Part shown: one piece after another, positions 31,855-42,107 of the stretch
Position numbering within the stretch: position 1 is the first letter of the stretch
Layout: the number at the start of each line of letters is the position of its first letter
Assembly: GCA_026210745.1 (NCBI GenBank)
Contig: CP110630.1
Location: 6,076,001-6,140,000, forward strand
Direction of reading: 5' to 3'
Length of the DNA: 64,000 nt
Source: Exobasidium rhododendri
Lineage: Eukaryota > Basidiomycota > Exobasidiomycetes > Exobasidiales > Exobasidiaceae
Notes under the pieces: model-generated
Databases searched by the model: none
Told to the model about the DNA's origin: nothing
What the model saw: only the letters and a program-made list of their open reading frames with translations
Position numbers and translations under genes: made by a program

Positions 31855-34474
31855 CTACCCCCGTTTACCTTTTCCTGTACTACCACCATTGCTCGTGGCT
31901 GCTGCTGCTGCTGCTGCTTGCTCACTAGCAATCTGATCCTTCTTTCGAGGCGTACTGGGACGAGGAGTTGCATTTTGGGTAGGGGCCGCTGGACCCGTCT
32001 TGTTCGTCTGCTGTTCTTTTGTCGAGGCGGCAGCAGCGACAGCGGCGGAATTGTTGGCCGGTCGAACGTTTGCTTGTGATAGTGTGGTAGCAGGTGGCCG
32101 ACGGGGCGATGCGATGGCTGCATTATTACCCTGTTGTTGGTTGTTGTTGTTGTTGTTGTTGCCTGTGATGATATTGTTGTTGTTGCTGTTGGTGTTTCCT
32201 GCCTGAACGTTCTGCTGAGCTTGGCGGTAGAGTTGAAGAGCAATCTGTTGGATCTGCTCTTGCGTAAACGATGGATTGTTCGATAAGCTCTGTGTCAGTG
32301 TTTGCTGAAGAGCTTGCAAAGGAAGAGGTGTCGTGTTCGCAGCAGTGTTGGCAACGGGACGAGCGGCTTGAGCTGACATTCGTCCTTGAACCGCGCTCGC
32401 GTTCGGCCCCAAGGAAGAGACAGGAGCGTTACCTTGAAAGGTGCCACCAGGCGGTCTTTGGAAGGGCTGTCCAGCAGCAGCCAGAGCAGGACTACTACCT
32501 TGATTAGGAGGTGGTCTCTGATGTTGCTGTTGCACCGAATTCGCTGGTCCTAATCGAGCTTGCTGTTGTTGTTGCTGCTGTTGCTGCTGCTGCTGCTGTT
32601 GCTGCTGAGCTTGGGCCTGTGCTTGTCGTACAAATTGCTGTTGCTGGGCTTGCTGCGCTTGCTGGATCTGCTGCTGCTGTTGTTGCGCATTGACCGCCAT
32701 CTTGTTCTGATTCTGCAAAGCAGCGCCTTGGCTGTTCTGTGATCCCTGCGCCGCTTGTGCTGCTTGTACTTGTGCCTGTGCTTGTGCTTGTGCTTGAGCC
32801 TGCGCCTGCGCCTGTGCTTGAGCCTGTGCTTGCGCTTGTGCCTGAGCCTGCGCTCTCTGTTGCTGTTGAAAGGCGATAAACTGTCTCATGCCGGCTTCGT
32901 CTCTCTCTGCTTTGATCGTGCTGAGTTGCTGAGGGGTGGGTATGACGCCGATCTTGATCTGATTATGCGTTTCATGACTCTGCAAATTGACTCGCTTCGA
33001 TGTATTGGCATTCCTCGCAATCGCCTCTCTCTTTTTTGCACACTTTTTCATCACTTCAGTTATGTTGACTCGTCGAAGCTTTCTTCGCGACCCGTCGTAC
33101 TTGAGCCCCAGCTTCTTGGAGAGCTTCTCTCGTTTCAGAGCGAGTGAATTGGAAGACGACGACGCTACAGGAGTGCCGCTGGTAGTGGACGATTGACCGG
33201 CTGCTTGAGCGCCGTTCCCTTCTGTTGTTGCTCCTGATGGTGTGCTAGTCGTGATTGCAGATGGCGCCTCTAACTTCTCTGCAGTGAAAGCAGCTGGCGT
33301 GGGTGGTCTCTTACCTTCGAGAGCTGCCTGCTGGATCTTGATGGATCGATCGTAGCAGTCCCAGGCTTCTCTTATGTCTGTCGGTACGCTCAAACGAGTA
33401 GAGTTGAACAGATCAGCCACTAATTGCCAGTGTTGTCCATACTGCTTGATCAAAAGAGTCAGGTAATCGTCCTCCTCGGCAGTCCACAAGAATTGCGAAG
33501 CTCTGCTCTCCGGGTTTGTCGGAGGCGAGGGCTGACCAATGGAAGAGGCATGAATAGGTGCGTCTCTGGAGTGTTTGTTTGACTTTCTAGTGAACAGAAG
33601 GGAGGCAATCGCGGGAGGGGCATCAAGCAAGTCAGCAGAGACGCCCTTGCTTGGATCCGCTAGTTCTGCTGCAATGTTCCATTCACTGTCGTCCTTCCAA
33701 TGGGAGTGTGATCGATTCCGTGCAGGCTGCAAAGTGGATACGAGGAGTGGCTTGGAATCAAGTAGACGTGTGACATGCGTCAGTCTGGGTGGTTGATTCA
33801 GACTTCCCTCGTCCCAACGACGATCGCTCTTGCCCGTCTCGGGCGCAGAGGGGGCGTCAAAGAGAGGCAATTCAGGGAAGAGGGTGGAGATGTTGAACTG
33901 GTCCAAGCTGACACTCTCCCCCAATTCCAGAGCGCTTATTCCCAACATTTCCGCCAAGGCAGAAGGATCGCTGTTCTCCAACAGCGTCATGGGCGAAATC
34001 AAGGTCGCCGCAACATCCATGGAGAAGATGGGAGCTCGGACCGTCGAGATCAGGTTCATGGGCAGTTGCTCTGCTAGCGTCAGATCCTTTGTTGCTGCAT
34101 CGTTCTTGACTCCTTTTGACGCAGCATCCGTCTCTGTTGCCGCCACTTCTGCAGGCACGATTGTGTTTTCAGCATGACTTTCCGACTGCACATTGTCTCC
34201 CGAAAGATTTGGCATATGATTGGCAGGTCCCCTCGCTTCACGAACGACTTCCACCGAGGGCACTTTTGGCTCTTCCATGGCGAGTAAGCGAGTTGCTTCT
34301 TCCACTTCTCCGTCGTCAGCATCACCTTCTGCATCTTCATCCTCGCCTTCCGCGTCGACATCGTCTTCTCCGGGCGCGTCCATGTCAGCGTCGGCATCGG
34401 CATCAGCGTCGGCATCGGCATCGTCGTCTACTTCTGCATCCCCTTCGGCGTCATCGACGGCATCTTCTTCCTCT

Positions 34475-34514
<40 letters not shown>

Positions 34515-36206
34515 CACCCTGTGCTTCTCTTTCGTTCTCCGCTTGCATCTCCGACTCTGCTTCCCTCATCTCCAAGTCTACGTTGGCTTGCGTCTCTTCC
34601 TCCCGTTCAATCACTTCGCCCATCTTGTCCTCTACCTCCTGCATCTTGTCATCTAGATACTTGGTAGGTCTAGTCTTCACGATCAAGTTGGCCCTCGCTT
34701 GTGGTGTCTTTGCTCGAACCCATTCTTTTGCAGAGGTTGCTAAATGAAAAGCCATGGCCACTTTCCACCTTCGCTCTTCTTTAAAGTCTGTCTGAAGCCA
34801 TTTCATCTCTTCCAGTAGATGATCCCAATGAGCTTTACGAACAACGGGGCCTTTCTGCTTTTTAGGTTGTCGAAAGCTCCACAATCCCTCCAATTTCAGC
34901 TTCTCTATCCTATTCATTGCTCTGATGAACTTCTGCTCGGTAAAGGCGACTTTCCAGTCATTGGTGAGAAGGCATTTATCTGCTTTGCCCACCAGACCAG
35001 CACCTGGGCTAGCTCTTGCCCGAACTGCCCATTTGAACAAGTCGATACCCCCAGCTCCAGCAGGTCCTGTCGGTGGTGGTGCTCCATTCTTGGACGGCAA
35101 TAGAGGTGCTTTGCGATGGCCACGATGGTGAATAGCTCCTCCGCTGACTCCCGACCCAGTGTATCTGCGAAAGGGATCAGAAGGCAATGGCCGAAGTGAC
35201 GAAGCATACGTCACCGAAAGAGGATTTGGCGACATGATTTGAAGCGTAGGATGAAGGGGTGCCTCTACACCGTTCGAGACTGGCAGAGGAGGAGGAGGAG
35301 CCGGAGACGGTGGTGGATGCATTGTGTTACTGGAATGTTGAGGACGCTGAGACATGCTTGAGGAAGCTATTGGAAGACTTGATTGTGCCGAGGATACTGT
35401 GGTACTCTGACTTTGCGAAGTCGTTCGAGAGATCAACAAACCTTGAGATGAAGTAGAGGAAGAAGGGTCTGCAGGTTTCGGTGTCGGATCTTGTGACTCT
35501 GAGCTCTGTCTGCCGGGTGTCTGTGAGTTGGATTTGGTCGACTGTAATGTACCTCGTCTCGGTCTTTCACCAGCTTCTATCTTCACGACAGTCGAAGGGG
35601 GTGGTGGCATGCCTCGATTCTCACTCTTTGTCGTCAACAGATCTGGTCGAGGTCGCAAGGGCAAGCTGAGTTTGCGGATCTTTGAAAGGTCTTTCATGAT
35701 GGTATCTCGAGTCATTTCTATCGTTGGCAAGTGCAGACTGGCGATCGATTTACCTCCCTCTCTGGATCATTGAGGATCATGCTTCAGTCGAGAAATAGTA
35801 ATAGATAAAAAAAAAGCATACGACACTCACCTTGCTAAAGCGTACTCTCCCAAGAAAGCCTGATAATCTGCGTCTTCCTCTTCGACATGGAACAGATCAT
35901 CGGGAGGAGGAACAGCAGGGCTGCCTTCCACTTCAAGACGTTCCTGACGATGTAGCATGTAGAAGAGCTCTCGTAATTCGGATCTATGAGCAATCGCAAC
36001 GAACCTGACGCAACACAGAAAGAGTAGAAGGAAGAATGAGTAAAGACTACATGCATCCGAGGAAGCGAAAACAAAGTCTCTCTCATCGTCACTACTCACT
36101 CCATGTCATTCTCTTTCAATTCCACTTTTCTCATTCTGAGCTCTTCAAGCGTCACTTTGCTACTTGTCGCCTCGGCCGCTTCTGCGAAGTAGCCACCCTG
36201 CGACAT
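31855..36206 (-). CDS. EAF1: EAF1/VID21-like NuA4 subunit (HSA and SANT domains)
   Basis: Platform subunit of the NuA4 histone acetyltransferase. Exons 36206-36100, 36004-35831, 35761-31855; introns 95 and 69 bp; 1395 aa. The N-terminal start is MSQGGYFAEAAEATSSKVTL, then a conserved EFVAIAHRSELRELFYMLHR helix. The HSA domain lies near 390-440 (WDHLLEEMKWLQTDFKEERRWKVAMAFHLA) and would bind actin-related proteins. The SANT domain is near 850 (FLWTAEEDDYLTLLIKQYGQHW). Between them lie an acidic tract with poly-Ala and Asp-Ala-Asp repeats; the C-terminal 400 residues are Gln/Ala/Asn-rich, with a (QA)n run, poly-Gln and poly-Asn. It ends convergent to the EOS1-like gene, 104 bp away. Confidence 0.88.
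32565..32610 (-). repeat. Poly-Gln-coding CAG/CAA tract in EAF1
   Basis: About 16 consecutive glutamine codons, read on the minus strand, followed by further Gln-rich codons. It is mixed CAG/CAA and so may be more stable than a pure repeat. Confidence 0.8.
32763..32856 (-). repeat. Gln-Ala dipeptide-coding 6-bp repeat in EAF1
   Basis: A run of about 15 Gln-Ala dipeptides encoded by a hexanucleotide (cttgtg/cctgcg on the plus strand) with synonymous variation. Likely polymorphic in length. Confidence 0.8.
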
Positions 36207-36923
36207 TGTTGCCGTTTGTTGTCACTGGACTGGGACTAGCTGTAGCAGCAGGCAGTATTGGTCCTTTGCCGATCGCTGATTGCTGATCGCACCTTCCTAT
36301 GTGCGATGACCACTGCCCTGCGAAGCTAGCACGCGTAACACACAAAGCTTTCTACTAAAGTGCTGTACCTCTTCTCGTAGAAATTGCACGTCGTAAACAA
36401 CCCAAAGATCCCGCCCGCTATTCCGCCCACCTAAGCACTGTGCTTGTGCTGAGATCGAGCGAGTTGGGGAGGCTGCCAAGGACGAAATCCGTTGCAGCTG
36501 AGTGCGTCGTGTGCGGCGATGCCTGGCCAGTCGCCACGTCTATGTCAGTGAGGAGCGGGTGGGGTTTGCCTTGGAGAAAGGCCTGAATTGGTGAGATGAA
36601 GAAAATGTAGACAAGATGGGAATTACAAGGACGAGCGTCGTCGCGTTGAGAAAATCAAAAGGCAAGATGTATAATTGCAGGGGAGACCACTATCTTAGCT
36701 GAGGGTCCTCCTGCTCAGCGCTTCTTACCATACCACACTGCGATCAGGGTACTTGTGCGCTCATGCTGCAAAATTTCAACGATAAGGCATCGATCGTATG
36801 CATTTCTGTACGGAAGATATGCAACATCTACAAGGCCTTTCGCGAAAACGATTAGATAGGTCGAGAGAAAAGGTATGAAGAATGTAGGAGATAGAAAGTG
36901 GAAGGGCGGGAAGAAAGACAGGA
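36207..36923. other. Intergenic region upstream of EAF1
   Basis: 717 bp between the EAF1 start and the epsin stop, both on the minus strand, so it holds the EAF1 promoter and the epsin 3' end. Only short frames without recognisable content occur. I see no RNA gene. Confidence 0.45.
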
Positions 36924-38532
36924 TCAGATATTGAAGAAAGGATTGCCTTGGCCGGTCTGCTGTGGCTGCTGAGTGGGTGCCCCAGTCCTTTGCCCCTGAA
37001 TGGCCTGTACTCGAGCTTGGGAATGACCGAAGCGCAAGTCACCAGAATTACCAAATGTGTCAGTACCATCTCCTGAAGCGAGCATCTGATCAAGAGCCTT
37101 GAATCGCGGGTCTTGGGCAAACTTGTTGGGAGCTGCTTGAGCGGCTTGAGCTTGCGGAGGTGCTTGATGTTGCGGCGTCGGCTCATTGCCGAGCAGATCG
37201 CCAATAGGCACGGCAGGAGTAGACATTTGGAGCTGTGGTTGACGAGATGGCTGTTGTTGTTGCGATGGTTGCTGCTGTTGTTGTGAGAATGCAAATGGAT
37301 TGTTTGACCCAAAGGAGGTGGGTTGCGGTTGAAGCGGTTGAATTTGCTGCTGTTGTGTCATCATTTGTTGATACTGTTGAGCAGCTGCTTGCAATTCCAT
37401 CTGTCGCTGGTATTCGGCCTCTTGTTGTGCCTGCAGCGCCATTTGTTGTTGGAAGAATGGGTTGATAGACGTCTGCTGCTGTTGCAAGTAAGGATTGAAG
37501 GAGGTATATTGTGGTTGCATGCCGTAGATGGGATTGCCCCACATGTCAACCTGCTGCTGCTGCTGTTGTTGTTGTTGAGCGTATTGATTTGGTGGACCGT
37601 CCAAGAGGTTGAAATTGTCATCAAAGAGAGCTGTCTCATTCTTCTTCTCCAATTCCTTGATCCTTCTCTCCTCCTCCTCTCGTGACAGTGCCAATGCCTT
37701 TTCAAGTTCATCCTCATTCGTCGCTTCTCTTCTGATCTTGTCTTGCTCTTCCCTGGCCATTCTCTTACTCTCTTCGATTGCCTTTTTGAACTCTTCCTCT
37801 TCGCGATCTCTCCCTGCTCGCTTCCTGTTCTCCTCTGCCTGACGTCTCCTTTTCCCTTCATCGTCTTCGTAGTCACGACGTCCGTTCGCTGGCGGCGAGG
37901 ATCTGTCGGTAGGACCATCGGTCATTCGATCACGCATCGAAGCCCTTGATCGTCTTTCTTCTCGTAGTCTAGCCTCGTCTTGAAGCAAGTTGGTTATGTC
38001 TTTCGCCTTTTGTCGAACATTGGCACCCTGATCCTTGCCAAAGTCGTCAATGTACTGGAATTCTTTCAACGTCTTGACAATGTAGATATTATCTCGAAAG
38101 TATATCACAACATTCTCACTTCCAGCGTGTAGCAGGTAGTCTAACAAGGTCAACGCTTTGAAGACATGCCGCCACAGCTTTCCTCGATCGTTCATTCTCT
38201 TATCGAGGATCTCCATAATCTCGATAAAGTCGTTCCTGCAAGGTGTGACATGAACAGTGAGTTACCAGTACGTCGATCATTCTTGCTATCTCGCGTAATT
38301 GCCACTCACTGATTATAGCTTAGTTGCGCAATCTCATTCATTTGCGAGCCGCTGTCGTCATGGTAGGAGCTGTTAGATAGAGCCTGACGGGCATTCTTCT
38401 CACTTCAAATTCTACTCACCTTGGCCCCCAGGGATCATTCGAAGTAGAGTCTCGGACTTTGATTTGCGTGGAAGTGAAGCCCTTTAGGTAGTTCTTCCCC
38501 GTCCTCATGACACTTTTACTGGCGGACTGCAT
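36924..38532 (-). CDS. ENT1: Epsin (ENTH-domain clathrin adaptor)
   Basis: Endocytic adaptor linking PIP2 membranes, ubiquitinated cargo and clathrin. Exons 38532-38420, 38369-38310, 38235-36924; introns 50 and 74 bp; 494 aa. The ENTH domain occupies about 15-150: STSNDPWGPR, GSQMNEIAQLSYNQNDFIEIM, WRHVFKALTLLDYLLHAGSENV, IYIVKTLKEFQYID. Two ubiquitin-interacting motifs follow (EEFKKAIEESKRM and EDELEKALALSREEEE). The tail is Gln-rich with NPF tripeptides for EH-domain proteins (INPFFQ, NNPFAF and GNPFFNI at the end). Typical length and domain order for fungal Ent1/Ent2. Confidence 0.95.
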
Positions 38533-38864
38533 CTTCGGAGAGGGATGCGCTTTGCGTCGATTTCGAATAACTTGATTCTAGTTGCGTAAAGAGACGTCCC
38601 TCTGCGTGGGATTGTAGACGGAAGTCGAAGAATGATGATGCTGTGAGGCGTCCGTGACGTCCATCTTGGAAGCCTGGCAAAATCGCGTGGCAGAGCTCTT
38701 TAATGAATAGTTCGCACGGATCAGCGCCAATGTTTATCTAGAAAGTGGCCAGAAAGGGGGGCAAGTTCATGTTGTTTATCTACCTAGATGCTCCGGTAAA
38801 GGGGTTGATTCCCTTTCCCCTGGCCCAGTCATCTCGACCGGAAAGGCGAGTCTCCCCGGCCAGG
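38533..38864. promoter_or_regulatory. Divergent region between epsin and the KEN-box gene
   Basis: 332 bp between divergent genes. An in-frame ATG at 38769 would extend the plus-strand protein by 32 residues; the intervening sequence looks less protein-like than that after 38865. No other feature seen. Confidence 0.4.
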
Positions 38865-39683
38865 ATGGCGATGCCACGATACCGATACGCAATCGGCCAA
38901 GCACCAGTACGTTTTCCATCGCCTGCTCCGAGCACTCAAGATGACGAGGACAAGGAGAACACAGCTTTGAATGCAGGGCTGACACCAAACAGAGGCCTAA
39001 GAGCAAGTCGGTGGAGCAGCACTGGCATTGATGAAGGCACTCTTCTACCAACAAAGAGACACACGAAGAAACAAGATTGTCTGCAAGACGACCGTCGTAG
39101 AACTAAGAGTATGTGCGAGGGAGGAAAAGACCGCAGCTTGTCACCACTACCGAATCCCTCAGCCCTTTTGCGCCTTCCTTCACCTTCGAGGACAAATTCA
39201 GTTGAGCCCAATAATCGCCGCCACGGGAAATCAAGCCAGACGTCTACAAACGAAAGGACACCATTGAGAGGGAGCAGTACCGATATGGTACAGCGTCGAC
39301 AACGGCCAGCTTCAGCGTCAGTCTCGACGTCGACTAGACCGCGATCACTCTTTTGGACAGAGTACGAGCCAGAAAATTCGGGAAAGGGCGTCGGCAAAGA
39401 AAGACAGCTCACGAAATCAAAGTCATCTTATGGAGCAACAGACACTTACAAAAACACAGAGGGGGAGGGAGACCCAACGGATCCTTATGGTTATCGCTTC
39501 CTAGCCGGTCCTTCACTCTTGCCTTCCTTCCATGAAGAACAGCAGAACAAACAGAAGCTAAGGGAAGCTAAAAGCAGGACATGTGGACCTCGCATTGAGG
39601 CCGTCAGGAGGAAGAAGTGGTTAATCCTTGCCATCGCAGGGGTAGCCATCGTCGTTGGAGGTTTATGGTATACCTTTTTATAG
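38865..39683 (+). CDS. Tail-anchored protein with KEN box, function unknown
   Basis: 272 aa from ATG 38865 (MAMPRYRYAIG). I do not recognise the family. The C-terminus is a single hydrophobic helix ending the protein (WLILAIAGVAIVVGGLWYTFL) behind a basic flank (EAVRRKKW), typical of tail-anchored ER, nuclear-envelope or mitochondrial proteins. The rest is Ser/Arg/Pro-rich and mostly disordered, except for a Tyr/Phe-containing block LFWTEYEPENSG and DPYGYRFLAGPSLLPSF. Residues 30-32 are KEN in an acidic context (DDEDKENTAL), matching APC/C degrons, with several Ser-Pro sites around it. Starts at 38769 and 38871 are also possible. Confidence 0.6.
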   Translation: MAMPRYRYAIGQAPVRFPSPAPSTQDDEDKENTALNAGLTPNRGLRASRWSSTGIDEGTLLPTKRHTKKQDCLQDDRRRTKSMCEGGKDRSLSPLPNPSALLRLPSPSRTNSVEPNNRRHGKSSQTSTNERTPLRGSSTDMVQRRQRPASASVSTSTRPRSLFWTEYEPENSGKGVGKERQLTKSKSSYGATDTYKNTEGEGDPTDPYGYRFLAGPSLLPSFHEEQQNKQKLREAKSRTCGPRIEAVRRKKWLILAIAGVAIVVGGLWYTFL

Positions 39684-39969
39684 TTCGCAGTAAATAATGT
39701 ACATGTACAACGTACTCACACTGATAACACAACTAGCAATGAAGTGGCGATCACTCTTCTTATAGTCATCTAGTGAGAGACTTAGCGGAGGCACACTTTG
39801 CGCTTTCGTCTGCTCACATCATCTTTGTAAGATCGAGCCTCGCTCGTGACAAATCTCCGTGCTCCCAAGAGAAAGAGCATTTGGTTTGGCGTGGAGAATT
39901 AGAAGACATGTCCATCGTTTAAAGCTTCGTATGGGGGTAAAGATTACAAGAGGATGACCACATACACGT

Positions 39970-41251
39970 CTATTGCTCTTTGGCTGCTGCTCTGGCTGGT
40001 ATTGTAACGCTCCGGACTGGCAGAGAAGGAAGAATGACTCGCTGATCAATCGAAGCGAGACCCCAGGCTTGACTGCCTACTTTGGCATTTCCAAGTATGG
40101 CCTGACCCTCGGTGCCATTACTCTCTCTACCATCATTCAGCAACGGCCTTTCGTGCACTCTCTCTAGGCTTGCCCAGGTCGATTGCGTCGATGAAGAGTA
40201 GTGAGGCATGTTTGTCATGGGTTCGAAGAATCCTATGGGTAGGCCTTGACTTTTGTCTTTCTTACTGCCATCAACTTCACTCTTCTCATCGAGGAGACCT
40301 TGATCGCCATCCTCTCCCGGTCCTTCCAAGCCTTCGTAAGGTCTACCAAAGGCCTTCAGTCGCTCGTTTCTACTCATGAGGATCTCGTGATTCATCCCTC
40401 GTACACTCCTGGCCATTTCCATCATCCAATTCTCCTCGTCAATGTCTGCTCTTTGCAAATTTACCCTCCGTGCGTTCCAGCCTTTGGCTCTTTCGAAAGG
40501 GCTCGATCCACCATCACCAAATGTAGTGTATATGGGGTTGCCGTGCATGTCCGTTGTTGAAAAGGTGTAAGCATCTGGTCTTCGTCTTGCTCGATCCCGG
40601 TCTCGATCTGCATCTCTCCTCTTCTCGACTGGTTTTGGTGCCAGGCTTACCGAGCCTTCTTCTTCGGCCACTGGAGTTGGCCGTTCTGTTTCCAACTTGC
40701 CTGTCTCTCTTGCTGCCTTTTCGTAGTAATCATCGACGATGAATGTTCCATTCTTGACCACTTTGGCACCATGCGTAACGAACACATTTCTAGCTGCTAG
40801 CATGGTGACGTTTCTACTTCTGAGCTGGCCTCCCAGTCTCCCTTCTTCGATCAACATGACCTTCTCCTTATCTGTGCAACTTAATTTGATCAGGAGGGGA
40901 TTCTTGCGAAAGAAGTACAATGAATCGCGGTATCCGGCTCCTCTGGCGGCGTCGATACTCAGTGTGTACTGCTCTTCCGTGTCTGCTCGATACTTTGAAG
41001 TAAAAGTCTTGAAGTTGTATTCCCTGTCCCCTAGTAAGTTACCCTTGTCGTCCACCTTTTTGTCTCCTTCTTCATCGGCATCTAAGACTAGTTCGTCGTT
41101 TCTGAGGAGATAGTCTTTGCCCTGAACAAAGACGTTCATTTCAAAGGGCGCTGGTACCAAATTTTCGTCATCCTCTTCAGCTGCTGCATCCATCTCTTCA
41201 GTCGCAAGTTCCACTGTCTCGTCTCCCATCTCTTTCCCCTCCTCCGCTTCC

Positions 41252-41286
<35 letters not shown>

Positions 41287-41793
41287 TTGCGGCTCCTCAT
41301 CCTCCTCAAATTCAAACTCGAGCATTTGACTCTTCGCCTTCTTCTTTGGAGGCCTTCCTCTACTCCTTTTGATCTCCTTCACTCGAAGGTGTGGGCTTGA
41401 CGACATTTCCCCCATCCTCAATCGACTTTGTGACTTCTTCTTGCTCTTCAGTGTCTGGGCACCTGTGCTGCCATCCTCCTCCAGCTTCATACCTCGCTTC
41501 GGTAGACTTCGATAGGTATGAGCCTTTGTTGCCGGTACCAGAGCCAGCTGTCCATTGTCCATCACGAGGACAAAGTTGCCTTTTCCGGCATTCGAGGATG
41601 TAGACGCTACTGGCTCTTCTGCGATCTGCGACGGCTCTTCTTCCTGATCATCAGCAGCATCGTCTGCCGGGAGTTCTGGACGGGGCGAGTCCAACTCCTC
41701 CGTCGTCTTCGGCGATTCTTCTTCTGTTGTTGCAGCTGCTGCTTCTGCCGCCGCTGCCGACCGAGACTTCCTTCTTAAGGTCACCCGAGCCAT
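39970..41793 (-). CDS. RSC7: RSC7/NPL6-like chromatin remodelling subunit
   Basis: Accessory subunit of RSC/SWI-SNF remodelers (Rsc7/Swp82 family). Single exon of 607 aa from ATG 41793. An AT-hook-like KRSRGRPPKKK near residue 148 could bind the DNA minor groove, followed by a long Glu run (about 165-190). The family core follows: MNVFVQGKDYLLRNDELVL, GDREYNFKTFTSKYRA, YTLSIDAARGAGYRDSLYFF, and KEKVMLIEEGRLGGQLRSRN, then THGAKVVKNGTFIVDDYYE. The C-terminal region has MHGNPIYTTFG and MPHYSSSTQ blocks found in fungal homologues. It is divergent to the TM9SF gene. Confidence 0.88.
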
Positions 41794-42107
41794 GCCTGTT
41801 GTGTGTCGACGTGCTTGAGCGTGAAGATGGGATTGTCGCACCTTCACAATCAAGGAAAGAACGAACTTTTAAAGCTCCTTTCAGGTCCACTAAGTTGCAA
41901 GGGGCGCGTCGCGGCGATTTCAGCCCTTGGCCAGGCGTGGCTTCTCGTCCGCTCGCCCGCCAACACGGCAAGGAGAATGGAATATATATTTCGAGATGCT
42001 TAAAAGTGACAGTTTGACTACGCCTGAAGAGAGTCAGGCGAGAGTACCAATCTTGTACTTTGAAACCGCACCACCACCTCGTTTTGTTGCAACGCAAAGG
42101 CTCGATC
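41794..42107. promoter_or_regulatory. Divergent promoter region, RSC7 / TM9SF
   Basis: 314 bp with a TATA-like aatatatatt at 41981-41990, about 120 bp upstream of the TM9SF ATG. No ORF of note. Confidence 0.5.

Noticed and set aside
32560-32742. Plus-strand poly-Leu frame
   Set aside because: Complement of poly-Gln codons in EAF1, not a membrane protein.
34116-34747. Long plus-strand Ser/Ala and Leu/Arg frames opposite EAF1
   Set aside because: Complement of the acidic and Ala repeats of EAF1; no domain.
36776-37312. 178-codon minus-strand frame overlapping the epsin tail
   Set aside because: Shifted reading of Gln-rich epsin codons; epsin has the ENTH, UIM and NPF motifs.
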